This document shows, in pieces, positions 1 through 10,345 of a DNA stretch of 64,000 bases. Position 1 is the stretch's first letter, and each line of letters starts with the position of its first letter. Position numbers and translations under genes: made by a program. The DNA lies in contig NC_087377.1 of assembly GCF_963675165.1 (NCBI RefSeq), forward strand, positions 8,139,122 through 8,203,121, read 5' to 3'. The notes under the pieces are model-generated. The model worked only from the letters and a program-made list of their open reading frames with translations, had not been told where the DNA came from and made no database searches. This DNA is from Halichondria panicea (lineage: Eukaryota; Porifera; Demospongiae; Suberitida; Halichondriidae).

Positions 1-1957
1 AATTTTCGAGGCACTAAATATACTACTATAGTATGTACCTGTGCAGATTTCATTTGCCCAGAAGCACAAAGGAATTATAATGTTTGCTTGTGAATTCCTA
101 CCAGTGAGGCAAAGGTTTTTCACCAGTAAAATATAAATGTAAACCTCCATGTGTACCACAGTGCAAAAGCGTGGGCGGCTTGTTAAATTTGCTCACTTAG
201 CTCTATTCTTACGCAAAAAAAAAGTTATGTCTTGCTCCAGTAAGAGAAAGCGCTGCTCGGGTGGAGATGGAGGATTAGGATTAGGAGGACACAAACCCCC
301 ATTGTGACCCCCAAGAGTTACAGCCAAGGGATATATAGGGATAGGGATATAGATCTAGTTATAGTTTTAAATTTAGAATCACTCAATATATAAAATAATA
401 TTGTAAAGTATACCAATAGTGCAAATTAATTAAGATCATGACAACAATTCACCTACTTTAAAATTGTTCGTAAGTAAATATCTTACAAATGCCATGTTTG
501 CTATTTTGAACGATAACACTTTCAACGCCACTTGCTTTTCAACTGTCTAACAGTGTCTTTATTCTCTGATAAACTGTTCGAGTTTTTGTTTGAGTTCAGA
601 TTCTGGGTTAGAATTGTTGCCTCTATGACCAGTTCCTCAGTGGAATGATTGAACTTTTAACTTATATACATCATAGTCTTTCTGCTGGAGAAATGCACCA
701 AAATAGTATAGGCACTTTAATATAGCGAGCTGCTTGGGCTCGGTTTATAATTATAAATTATGGAGCAAAAAAAAAAAAAAGTAAATTTGTGACAGTGACA
801 GTGAGCCTGATGAAGCTGATGAACTAATAACAATAACAATAACAATAACAATTCATTCATAATTATCATCAAGAGATCAATCTACCATTTACACTTTATG
901 CTATTGTACTTTACACCCAATGCTGAAAAAGCAAACTTGGTGACATTATTTCAGCCAAACCAGCTGAAGCTGCTCCTGTCAAAGAAGTTGTCATAGCAAT
1001 TTAGCTGTTCCCATGCATTATTCTGCTTGCAACTGGAAACAGAACGACCAACAAAAACAGTACGTGTACTGGTATTAGAATAGACATTTATTGTGTACAT
1101 AAGAATTAAAAATTCGAACCATCATCGAGTGCAAGAAAAATGTATTGCGTCATTACCAATGACATCATTAGGATCCAGTCCAGTGATTGTAAACAGTCAA
1201 ATTTATTTTCTAAAGGGTTTTCACCAGTAAAATATTTAGTGTTCTCTGTTCTACTGCCGGTGTTCACCCCCAGGCAACTGACCAAGGAATTAATTATAGT
1301 CAATATTGCACATGCAATGCAATGGCTGCTACCAAAGTGCTCGGATGTCACTGTATAATTTCTGAAGTCTAGTTAAAAGTGAGCTATATATAGCTTCCAG
1401 AGACAAGCGTTGGTAGTTTAATATTGAATAATGAACTGAATGACATATGCATGCACATTAGACATCAACTTAAGAATAATAAGGCCTTGTAAAAATATCC
1501 ACTGTCTCGCGTATCTTAACCAGCCCAACGTTAAGATGTAGCTGGAGTAGGAGCATGCATATACTTTTGAGCCCCATCTGAAGCGCTCGAATTTCCACCA
1601 GATGTGATTTTATTTATGGATTTCTTGTCACGTTGTCTCTGGCTACTACTTCCATGGTTGAAGTCTAGTCTTTGGAGGGTCCCCCAGGAGCATGCAGATA
1701 TATCTAGGGCCATCTTTACCATTCTCCACCAGTTGTCTAGATTGTACAGCGTTCAAAATTCTTGCCATGTGGCCTTCACACGTTACCACGATTCTCAATC
1801 GTAATTGTATCACATCATGTAAGGTATATACGCATACTACATCTATACATTGAAAAATAATGTCTGTTTCTTAATTGGCACAGATCTGTTAAAATCTGTG
1901 TAAGATGACTTTCACGCCATAACCCTACACTAGAAACGAGTTACGAAGCGTGTGGAA
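1..1957. other. AT-rich non-coding stretch
   Basis: I see no gene here. There is a short AATAAC microsatellite near 827-850 and an A-run near 767-780. Bases 981-1045 resemble text at 6549-6660 and 62840-62950 (tgttcccatgcattatt, then gcttgcaact), so part of this stretch belongs to a dispersed repeat. The longest open frame, 63 codons on the minus strand ending at 1531, is not recognised. Confidence 0.5.
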
Positions 1958-2155
1958 GGTGCCAACCATGCAGTGAGAAAGTATATGAGCCAGAAGTTTT
2001 GGAATCTTCGCCGGGTTTCTAAACCATCCGAAATTGTAGGCCAGCTCATACGAATTCGCTAAGGTACCGATTCCAGTAGAACAGCAGGAGACTGAAGATG
2101 AACTGTTGTACGAGCGGAATGTTGAGTCTCTTCTGGAGGAGTTTGCAAACTGTAA
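1958..2155 (+). pseudogene. degenerate coding-like fragment, unknown
   Basis: Two overlapping plus-strand frames read like protein. The first includes KYMSQKFWNLRRVSK and stops at about 2061. The second includes PVEQQETEDELLYERN and ends in a stop near 2155. They look like one former frame with a single indel. The basic-then-acidic character and isolated position suggest a transposon-gene remnant, but I recognise no family. It could also be chance. Confidence 0.2.
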
Positions 2156-3787
2156 TTGAACAGAAAATTAATCTATCAGTTAATTGTGTGGGCTGTGAAA
2201 GAGTTTAAATAATAGCTATATCCAGACACTCTAAGGCAACTGGAAACTGCTTTACCGTTAATAAAGAAGTTTTTAGGTCATCTTCAAGCCTTTGGTGATC
2301 TTCCATAGTATTTATGATCTTGAGTAGCTCGACATCAAAGCAAAAAGGAAGCAGCTGGAATAGGTTATAGTGTCAGGTATATCGTGCTTTGAAGCAATTT
2401 CGAGCTTGTAATTTCAGTTGTGTTTTTGTTACGTAATCGAATGATAAATAATCGTACTTAAGAGCATGGGTTTATTATTAACTTGGTTGATTTCTACTGT
2501 CTGTATAAATAATAATAATATTATGCACTGAACTGCTGTGCACTTCTGGAAAAGTGAAAGGGAAATTATTATGCAGAGGTGATGTGGCACTGTATAGACT
2601 GTAATCACATAATAGCTGGTATTCTGTTATAAAGTTTTTCGGTGAGGAATATTCCCATAATTATGTTCACGAAGGAATAGAGCCACAGAGTTTTGTTAGG
2701 TTCATATTGTGTCAGATTTCACTCTCATATTGGCATTTCCACACTACCAGTGTTTGGAACTCGCGAGAGGATCCGGGGGAGGGTTCCTCCCTCAGCTGTG
2801 TAATATTTAATTACAAAGCCGCGGACCAAATTATAAGGAGTGGATCAAAATACGACATAGTTTTGTAAGTATAATGGCGGCGACAATGTTAGGGGGAAAA
2901 TTACAAGTACGTTACCTGCTGGGCAATGCTTAGAATTATGTCCCCTCGGCGCTCCATATGATACCATTACAAATTATGCATCATGCTTGTTGGAAACTCG
3001 AAGCTGCAGTATTCCCCCACTCAAAATTGAAAATGAGTGTATCAAATTTTGCAAGAGAGCAGGTAGGTAACTCTGAACTAACACACTGTAGGTTTTGTTT
3101 GATCACGAGGTATTGTTCCCCACGCCCTCGACATGTGCAATAACGCTCGTCCTACTGACATGCTTCAAAGCCATAATGTCACAGGGTCTTGTGTGCTGGG
3201 TTCGGCAACTACTGACAACTATCAATTGATTTTTCGTGGCAACAAATGTGTGTATTGTAATTGTAGGATTTATGTGTTGTAAAAGTTTCGTTGTCATTCA
3301 TTACTTTCATTTTAGAGCGCATCGCTAACATTAACAATAATATAAGATATGTGCATGCAAGTTAAAATAATCGTTAAAATAATCGTTAAATGAATAGTAA
3401 TTTATTAAAATGATAAATGACAGGTGAGCATTAACTATAAATAACAACAAGACACCCTTGAGGTACGGCATAACATTATTATTATATGGGTGCACATGCT
3501 CACCAAGGAGTGATTCTAAAAGATGATAAAAGACTGTTAAGTTCAACCATAGATATGAAGGGGAAGCGTTTCGTGTATGTTGTGTATTTTAATTGTAAAA
3601 GAGGGCAAATAAACTCCAGTGTGAAGGTACTGAATAAAACTCCATGCCTTGTTAGCTCTGTTTGCTTTTGTAGATGAAGAGATTGATGGCTCAGCTTTTT
3701 GGTCCGCTGTGATGACACTTTGTTTGTACTTGTTTAAAGAAACTCGCAAAATAATTATGTTGGGTCAAGATCAATTAATACACCAAG

Positions 3788-3883
3788 AAGGAGCACAGAC
3801 TAGAGGTAGCTTCAACTCTAGCTATGACAATACACAGTGCTGGCATGATTAGCTGTATGAAGTATAAAGCTAGAAACTTAATT
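3788..3883 (+). repeat. direct repeat copy 1 (partner 4018-4123)
   Basis: About 100 bp starting aaggagcacagac and ending agaaacttaatt recur at 4018-4123 with a few substitutions and a short insertion (gagtgagttg) in the second copy. The copies lie about 230 bp apart in the same orientation. They look like a local tandem duplication with a diverged spacer. No coding signal. Confidence 0.8.
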
Positions 3884-4017
3884 GAATCAAGTTTTACTGT
3901 ACAACCAGTTTCCCTTAGTTTAAAGTTCAAACAGGTGGCCGGACTATGGTAGGGGGGAGGCAGTAGATGTTAAATAACTGCTAATCTTTCTTGCCAGGGG
4001 TAAACAGATGTCCCGGG

Positions 4018-4123
4018 AAGGAGCACAGACGAGAAGTAGCTCCAACTCTAGCTATGAGTGAGTTGACAATACACAGTGCTGGCATGAATTAGCTGTATGA
4101 AGTATGAAGCTAGAAACTTAATT
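4018..4123 (+). repeat. direct repeat copy 2 (partner 3788-3883)
   Basis: Second copy of the local direct repeat, with a roughly 10-bp internal insertion relative to the first. It is followed at once by the dispersed ATGCCTCG repeat. Confidence 0.8.
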
Positions 4124-4136
4124 AAAGGACTCTTTA

Positions 4137-4440
4137 TTATGCCTCGATGCGCATGCGCAAGCGAGGTATACAGTGTTTGTCTGTGTATACTGCTACAGCT
4201 GCTCAAGGCATTAATCAAGTGCAAGCAAGTGTTTCTGTAGGCTTTTAGTAGTCATGTTTACTTGGATTTTAACTATTCGTGCATGTGCAAAATAATGCTT
4301 CGTTCCTGAGTTATGCCTAGTTTTGCTTACTTGGAATGCCATTGCAGCCTTTTAAAAAGAGTACGTAGCAAAACTTGTCTATGGAGTGTACTTAGTAGTT
4401 AGCTCTGCACTAGAATGCTAGCTGTTGATAGCGGCAACAG
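4137..4440 (+). repeat. dispersed ATGCCTCG...GAGGTATACGG repeat
   Basis: The copy opens attatgcctcgatgcgc, followed by a GAGGTATAC block, a tctgtgtat stretch, ctgctacagctgctc and later cttggattt. The same ordered words recur at 11519-11660, 16393-16430, 48815-49110 and 61272-61312, and in reverse complement near 43225-43300. The head is best conserved and the copies fade to the right. No ORF. It behaves like an old interspersed family, but I cannot assign a class. Confidence 0.7.
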
Positions 4441-4825
4441 TGAGAAGAGAGCTGCAAGCCATGTACCCCTTGAGAATGGAATTAACTGCAGTCGATGTCA
4501 AAGCATTATTCCCAAAACTGGGATAGTCAAGAAAATATGAAGTCGGTAAGTGGAAGTTCTTAAAGTTCTGCGCTGGGCCCTAACTCGATGTGCATTGACT
4601 TGTTATTCCTACATGCATGAAGTGTAATTTCTATCCCACAGCTGTAACTTTAGGGCATTGCTCAGGAGTCACTGTATCGTCTGTTAATAAGCTAATCGAT
4701 TAATAGTACTCTAATAATTCAATGCATATCTAATCCAAGTACAACTACAAACCTGAACACACATGGGTCCATAGAAAAGATACGTTATTAATTCTGGTGG
4801 TAGCAGAGATTCAAAGCTGTATGTA

Positions 4826-4936
4826 GCGCTCCATGCAACAGTATGCTACCTCAAAAGGGCCGGAAACAACGTTACGGAGGAGGATGCTTCATGGTTTGTA
4901 GTACTCCAAAACACACGATTCCCAAAGGATATAGTT
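4826..4936 (+). repeat. exon-like repeat copy 1
   Basis: 111 bp nearly identical to 7507-7617. Both copies stay open in one frame and encode almost the same 37 residues, including KRAGNNVTEEDASWFVVLQ. The few differences I see change at most two or three residues. It may be a duplicated exon or a transposase-gene fragment. No splice sites or family could be assigned with confidence. Confidence 0.55.
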
Positions 4937-5568
4937 ATGTACCAGCATGTCCCTAGAAAAGGGTGCATTGAACGAGGTATGCATGCACAACCAGTTGCAC
5001 AATTATAACAGGTTATGGCAAGTGTTGAAACTTTGTTTCCCTCAACTGTGCATTTTAACCAACCTGTATTTTGATTCTAATATTCCTTATCAATGGTAGG
5101 CCACTCAGCTGTACATGTTCATGACGTTGTAACGGATTGGAGTTATGCACTCGCAGAATTTCTTGTTTCTTCGCTTTTTCGCGCTTTTCCTGGCAATCCT
5201 AGCAACGTTCACATTGCAAATGTTTTTTAGTTTTGATTCCCTTTCTTTTTCAATACAGTAGTACACTAATGATAAGATAAATGTGACGTTGATTAATTTT
5301 TCATCGTCCTGTAATCTTGTTGAAGACAATATATACCGTACCGTCGCGAAAATAAGCCCATCTTGAATAAACGCCCATCCCCTCTTTTGCCTCGAAGTTC
5401 TTGCACGAGGGTATTTTCACTCGATTATAAGCCCATCATCCAGCTACTATTACTATCACGTGTCCAGAACTGACGTCATAATTGTGATGAATTTTTGCAT
5501 AGTGGTAGCTTTTAGAAAAGCTGGTTAGTGACAGAGTTAGTGCTAGCGCTAGCGCAGTGAGTTAGCCT

Positions 5569-6108
5569 CTATTTATATTCAGTCTCTTTGCTAGCTACAT
5601 GTAGAACAGTCATGAGTTTCTCTGTGTGATTTCGCTTGCCCTCAAAAATGTAGATGCAGGGAACAACTAGCCCTTTCCCACGGATCTCGGAACGATGTCG
5701 ATCCCCGGTGACTTTGCAGGTTATCTTACTGTTCCTTCTGTGGAGAAAGTACCAGAATGTACTGGATAGCTCTCTAGGAACATGACCGACGACTTGTCCA
5801 CCTTTCCATGCTGCTACAGAATGGACATCAAAAACATTTCCATGGTCAGCAGTAACTTCGAGGTTCTCATTGATGTGTGGTGTCCATATCTCCTTGAATA
5901 CATGATGTCCTCGAATGGTGGATTCAATTCTAAAGGAGGTAGCCATGATGCCGATGAGAAGAAGCAGGGTAATGATTTCTGTGCCGACTAGGCAAGATGT
6001 CTTGAACTGGGTGTCGACTGCCTGGAAATCCATCACAGTGGAGACGCTAGTCCATTCTTTTCTAGTGTGTGGACTAGCAAACGCTCTTGACGGTTCTTGA
6101 CGGTTCAC
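5569..6108 (-). CDS. HIRAN-like domain protein of a TIR transposon
   Basis: A 179-residue ORF. Residues from about 55 onward form a compact domain with the signature STIRGHHVFKEIWTPHI, then a GN-x-FDVHSVAAWKGGQVVGHVPRE block, then ITCKVTG and LVVPCIYIF. The pattern of an N-D/H-x-x-A-V block followed by VGHVPRE resembles HIRAN domains, which bind DNA ends in helicases such as HLTF. The residues before it may not be coding. A related, broken copy occurs inside the TIR element at 14151-14797, so the ORF travels with the transposon. A role in transposition or end recognition is inference. Confidence 0.5.
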   Translation of the reverse strand: MNRQEPSRAFASPHTRKEWTSVSTVMDFQAVDTQFKTSCLVGTEIITLLLLIGIMATSFRIESTIRGHHVFKEIWTPHINENLEVTADHGNVFDVHSVAAWKGGQVVGHVPRELSSTFWYFLHRRNSKITCKVTGDRHRSEIRGKGLVVPCIYIFEGKRNHTEKLMTVLHVASKETEYK

Positions 6109-6246
6109 AAGACGATCTCGTGAGCAATGATGTGCCTTCTGTGGATGCTGAAGAAGTAGAACTGTCGGAGGAACTAGGATGAACCAGAAAGCAATGATGT
6201 CGACGAGATTGATCCGTTTTCAGAGGATGAAAGTGACACTGACTGA
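6107..6246 (+). pseudogene. acidic C-terminal tail of a presumed transposase
   Basis: On the strand opposite the HIRAN-like ORF, a plus-strand frame reads SVDAEEVELSEEL, shifts by one base, then reads DEIDPFSEDESDTD and stops at 6246. Acidic tails with a DPF-S/D-D-E end are common in CENP-B/pogo-type DDE transposases. That makes this a plausible remnant of the element's own transposase, with the rest lost. No catalytic residues remain. Confidence 0.3.
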
Positions 6247-6654
6247 CTACAATAATTATTAATGGTATCATATATATAGACTGCGCACAAAAAAGATGTG
6301 TATGGTAACTGAAAAATGAAAAAATTTTTTTTTGCTGAGTTTGCACAAATTAATTCGAGGTTAAGCCGCGTTATTTCGAGGTTAAGGCGCGGTGGGCGTA
6401 TATTCGAGTGAAAATTCGCCGTTCGCGAATAAACGCCCAGTCCCCTAAAAGGCCCAAAGTTGTTGCAGAAAAGGGTGGGCGTATTTTCGCGACGGTACGG
6501 TGGTTTTTGGACACGTACCTGTGAACATGTGCATGTGCAACGTGGGAAGTTGTCATAGCAATGTAACTGTTCCCATATTATTATTCTAAAGTTGAAAACA
6601 AAGAGAGGTGAGTTTCTTGTGTTTGCATACCATTTTGAACAACTCTGTTACAGA

Positions 6655-7101
6655 ATGAACCACCCACCGCCACAAGCAGCAGGACTGGCTCCTGAGCCTC
6701 CTCTGCCACCTGCACCACCAGTAGCAGGACTGGTTCCTGAGCCTCCTCTGCCACCAGCCTCAGGACTGGCTCCTCTGCCACAGGCACCACCACCAGCAGC
6801 AGGAGTGGCTAGACTGCCACCTGCACCACCAGCAGCAGGACTGGCTCCTGAGCCACCAGCCGCAGGACTACTGCCTCTTCCTGGACGTAGTCCACCTAGA
6901 GGTCCACCTAGAGCTCAACGGCCATGGCATCTGGCCAGGGCTAGGCTAAGAGTCCGAGGCCGTGGACAAGGCAGAGGAGGCCGTGGGCGAGGCAGAGGAG
7001 GCCGTGGACAAGGCAGAGGAGGCAGAGGAGGAGGTAGAGGCCAGGGCCTTGGAGCTGGAGGCAGAGCTTGTTGTGTAAAGTCCCTAGTATGCCACTGCTG
7101 A
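6655..7101 (+). CDS. Pro-rich / Gly-Arg-rich ORF of a dispersed repeat
   Basis: An ORF of about 149 codons starting just after an acceptor-like ttacag. Residues 1-80 are Pro/Ala/Leu repeats (PEPPLPPA units). The middle contains RPWHLARARLRVRGRG, and the end is an RGRGG tract made of a cgtggacaaggcagaggagg-type minisatellite. A homologous stretch at 62947-63195 keeps the same upstream sequence (acaactctgttacagaatg), the proline-rich part and a WHWAKARA block. Basic RGG tracts usually bind RNA or nucleic acids. This may be the N-terminal exon of a transposon protein. Compositional bias makes the coding status uncertain. Confidence 0.4.
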   Translation: MNHPPPQAAGLAPEPPLPPAPPVAGLVPEPPLPPASGLAPLPQAPPPAAGVARLPPAPPAAGLAPEPPAAGLLPLPGRSPPRGPPRAQRPWHLARARLRVRGRGQGRGGRGRGRGGRGQGRGGRGGGRGQGLGAGGRACCVKSLVCHC

Positions 7102-7506
7102 AGTTTCCAAGTGTATGAGTTAAGCAGCCCAGAGCAAACAGTGCTTTCTGTATTCAACATCACTCAGCTATCCAACAGATGTAAGAGGCTTCCTTGGTTA
7201 CTGTGGAGCGAATAAATCAGCTGGTACATAGATACATAATTGAAGTCCTATAGTTATATACAATCATGTATATGCACGTGTGAAAAGGGTGGTTGCATGT
7301 ATATGCACGTGCTCTATTTAATTATGCCCTGCAACTTGTAACTTAGTATATATGGTGTGATTATCCTCTGCTTAAAAGGTGCACATCTGAATGGGTGCAA
7401 TTTTGGAAAAGTCATTATGCCGATAGTTCAACGCGCAAGCACTGAGCACACTTCCTGGGAATATTGTGAACAAATACTGTATAAGCTTGTATAAGTATTG
7501 TTGTCA

Positions 7507-7617
7507 GCACTCCATGCAACAATGTGCTACCTCAAAAGGGCCGGAAACAACGTTACGGAGGAGGATGCTTCATGGTTTGTAGTACTCCAAAACGCACGAT
7601 TCCCAAAGGATATAGTT
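7507..7617 (+). repeat. exon-like repeat copy 2
   Basis: Partner of 4826-4936, same orientation, about 2.6 kb downstream. It is open in the same frame and ends at the same point (cccaaaggatatagtt), after which the two copies diverge completely. Confidence 0.55.
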
Positions 7618-8486
7618 GCTATTGTGATTATTTATTTCCGTCACAGACATTATAATTATCATGGACAAGTGATATTCTACGTACTCTACACTTGTAACAC
7701 TGTAAAACAGAACTTTATTCTGTGAAAATATAGTGTGTGTGGAGTGGGCGGCATGTGTGTGTGCATACCTCCACATATATAAGTCATGGTTTGCTTGGAT
7801 TGGGTGGGGTTAGGTGTAGCTCCTCCTGATGCGGCTAGGCAAAAAATTGCTAGAGTGCCAGCTAGGATCCATCTTCTGTTTTCAACGAAAAGCTAAAGGT
7901 ATTCTGCATGCATGGGATAAAAGGGTGGGACTGGTCTGGGAGATTACTGCGCATGCGTAAAGTACACTTGCGGCTGTCAGGGACAGATTTCGCAATACCC
8001 ACAATTACTCACAACACCTTGTAGTTAGTACTCCTGCGGTCCTCTACTCAACTGCTCTACTATCAAGTAGGTGGAGACCGGAAGTTCTTGGCGATAATTT
8101 GCAGATTAAACCTACGAGACCTACGGTGGTCGAGGATTAGCCAGACACTATTCAGCCTTTGTTTTTCGGGAAAGTGCCAATAAACCGTCTCCTCAAATTT
8201 CACCAGAGGATAAAACATAATATGTTCCCCCGTCCACTTGCAGCAATTTGTTTGCTGATTGCAGATTACTTTGAGCGATCTGATTTGCCGGGCAACTAAG
8301 AGCATGAAACTAATTAATATTCTAAACCTCCAATCTCCAGGATGATCTTTGTTTTCTTTTCTCTTCTAGGAGTTCATGAATATCTCACTTTGTGTATCAT
8401 ATATTATATCATGGTATAATTCACTAAGATCCAAACTTACAAAAGGCATGCTCGTTTTAAAAATTTAGTCTACATCAGCATAGCTA
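7618..8486. other. no recognisable gene
   Basis: AT-rich sequence. The longest frame is 80 codons on the minus strand (8063-8305) and resembles nothing I know. A short patch near 8185-8210 (gtctcctcaaatttcacc) is echoed at 61609-61630. Confidence 0.4.
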
Positions 8487-8591
8487 GCTAGCTATCATGA
8501 CTTCTTGTCAACTGTATGTCGGCTAGCTATCATGACTTCTTGTCAATTATATGTCGGCTAGCTATCATGACTTCTTGTCAACTGTATGTCA
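8487..8591 (+). repeat. 35-bp tandem repeat, three units
   Basis: Units start at 8487, 8522 and 8557, each gctagctatcatgacttctt followed by gtcaa and tatgtcg, with one or two substitutions in the middle unit. No spacers, so it is a minisatellite and not a CRISPR array. Confidence 0.95.
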
Positions 8592-8657
8592 GCATGTGAC
8601 ATAACAACGCTGCTGTGTTGGGAGAGATAATGTCATATGTAGTATAAGGTCGCCATA

Positions 8658-8783
8658 CTTCCGTTTTCCAGCTGTGTTTCGCTACACCATGCTGATGAGG
8701 ACCAAAAGGCCGAAACCATCTGATGACATGACGGAAGGTGTGTATCTATGACCAGTCCCAATCCCTAGATTGGACTGGTCAGC
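8658..8783 (+). other. structured segment with hammerhead-like core words and a hairpin
   Basis: CTGATGA (8692-8698) and GAAAC (8712-8716) flank GGACC-AAAA-GGCC, the spacing of a hammerhead ribozyme stem II. An outer pair, CTTCCGT (8658-8664) with ACGGAAG (8731-8737), encloses them. Just downstream, tgaccagtcccaat (8749-8762) pairs with attggactggtca (8769-8781). I could not fit a proper stem III with a cleavage triplet, so this is only a possible decayed ribozyme. Confidence 0.25.
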
Positions 8784-9132
8784 GAGCTTAGTACGTACAT
8801 AGTATGTTAATATATCAGCTTCCAGTTTATACTACGTTGTTTGCAGCACAGCCGAGGGGTTGCATTTCAGTGCTCTATGTCTTTATTCAGATGAACAAAC
8901 CTGTAGACAAATGGTCACCACTGGATCCGTTGCGCATTTATACCTTCACACCAGCGGACCCTGGATTCTCTGGAACTTTTTACTCCTAAATCCTAAGATA
9001 ACTGGAAGAAGACTCACGCTCATATTACCAGCAAGACCACCGGCACCACAAGCACTCCTGTAAGTCATATTCTATCAACTGAATAGTATAGTAGCTAAGG
9101 GGGCACTTCCCCCTTTAAAGACCTCCACACTC

Positions 9133-9721
9133 ATGATTGACCAATCACCACCGGAGGAGGAGACAGACTTAGTGTTTACAACTGCGGCTGGGGGGAAGAT
9201 CACTCACATGGGGGCCAAACTGACTAAGCTGGGGAACAAATTTGGAAAGAAGTTTACTGTAAGTGTTAATTTAAGAGTTGAACTAGTACTTGTTTTAATG
9301 AATACAATTGCACATCACCATAACTCTGCTCTCACTTGCAACAAACTGCTGCAGATTACACCCACCCTGTATATATCGCAAGGCAATCGCCACCAAAGTG
9401 GGCAGAGAATGCAGTGATGTAGAAGAAAGGCAGGTGGCAGAGTACATGACTCACTCTGTAGATATTGCCAGGGCCAGCTACCAACACCTGGCTTATTCTT
9501 CCCTCAACAGACGAAGTGATGAGAAAGAACAACCTCCCATGAAAAGGAGGAAGTTCACTGACAACAGAAAGTGGATTAATCCACGATTACTTTAAACCAG
9601 AAGAAACCTACAAACCACCGACCGCAGACAGAGCCCGTGCTTTCCTACAAGATAACCAAAGAGAAGGAAAGTTCTCAGGAAGAAGCTACCAGCATATCCA
9701 AGACAGAGTAAAGACAATATG
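9133..9721 (+). pseudogene. tyrosine-recombinase-like protein, C-terminal part, with intron
   Basis: The first exon reads DLVFTTAAGGKITHMGAKL and ends at a good donor (ttact|gtaagtg, about 9259). After an acceptor (tgctgcag, about 9353), a shifted frame continues with RKAIATKVGRECSDVEE and VAEYMTHSVDIARASYQHL. The H-S-x-x-x-A-x-x-x-Y block resembles the C-terminal catalytic region of tyrosine recombinases such as Crypton-type transposases. A basic KRRK segment and a terminal block (RARAFLQDNQREGKFSGRSY) follow before a stop at about 9721. Two frame lesions are visible, an AT-repeat indel near 9370 and one near 9575. Upstream exons were not found. Confidence 0.45.
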
Positions 9722-10253
9722 AGGCACAATATGTTTAGTGTTTGACGACAATCAAGCAAATGGAAACCAGTTAGTCAATACTGTCCAGCCAAAAAAAGGC
9801 ATTGTGGAAGGTACTCTAAAGAGTCAATGTTTATTGGTGTGTACAGCTATGAGTGCATAGGAGGTACAACACAAAGGAGTAATTATAACAACTATATGCT
9901 GCAATTTTTGCTGAGTCAGCAAATACAGTTTCAGCGTGAAGCGAAAACTACCAGCTCAATCAATGGAGTTGGTGACACAACATTTAACGAAAATTTTCAA
10001 TGTGATAGTAATTACTGCTCTTTAATTATCTGTTTTGTTTGTTTCAGCGAATGCTTATCTAGGAACCTTTGCCTATAATTATATTGTTCTTGGACAACGA
10101 CTGATATGGAAAAAAGAAAAGGCAAACGTAGAGCAGTCACTGTTAAGGACAGATTCTAATATTTAACATTTTTATAATGCTGTGGTGTTACAACACAATA
10201 TCATTATACAGGTGTTACCGGACATGTTACAGGAAGTTGATAGTGGTCATTAT

Positions 10254-10339
10254 AGTAGCAACGGTACTATGAGAGATATCTCAGATAGCTTATAGTAGCA
10301 GATAGCTTATAGTAGCAACGGTACTATGAGAGATATCTA
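10254..10339 (+). repeat. short direct repeats
   Basis: agtagcaacggtactatgag and the following agatatct occur at 10254-10281 and 10312-10339, with two agatagcttatagtagca units between. Simple local duplication. Confidence 0.85.
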
Positions 10340-10345
10340 GCTGTG

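Larger units (their letters stand above)
5335..6501. mobile_element. TIR DNA transposon carrying a HIRAN-like ORF
   Basis: The left end reads accgtaccgtcgcgaaaata and the right end is its reverse complement. A further imperfect inverted stretch (AATAAACGCCCA, then CCCCT near the ends) extends the TIR to about 100 bp. Inside are a 179-codon minus-strand ORF and, on the plus strand, an acidic transposase-like C-terminal tail. No clear target duplication is visible. The element sits inside a dispersed repeat: words on both sides (tcttgttgaaga on the left, gtgaacatgtgcatgtgcaacgtggg on the right) occur together near 58122-58215 without the insert. A second copy lies at 14151-14797. Confidence 0.75.

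Noticed and set aside
2874-2933. ATGGCGGCGACAATG start with a GTACGT donor, as a host first exon
   Set aside because: Only about 11 codons before the donor and no downstream exon found.
6592-7101. Minus-strand Pro/Leu-rich frames (6581-6793, 6915-7163) opposite the RGG tract
   Set aside because: They are mirror images of a GC-rich minisatellite; only the plus-strand version has a homologous frame at 62947-63195.
8487-8591. Regular short repeats that might be a CRISPR array
   Set aside because: Units abut without unique spacers and the genome is eukaryotic; it is a minisatellite.
8749-8781. Hairpin as a transcription terminator
   Set aside because: No bacterial context and no U-tract; a generic inverted repeat.
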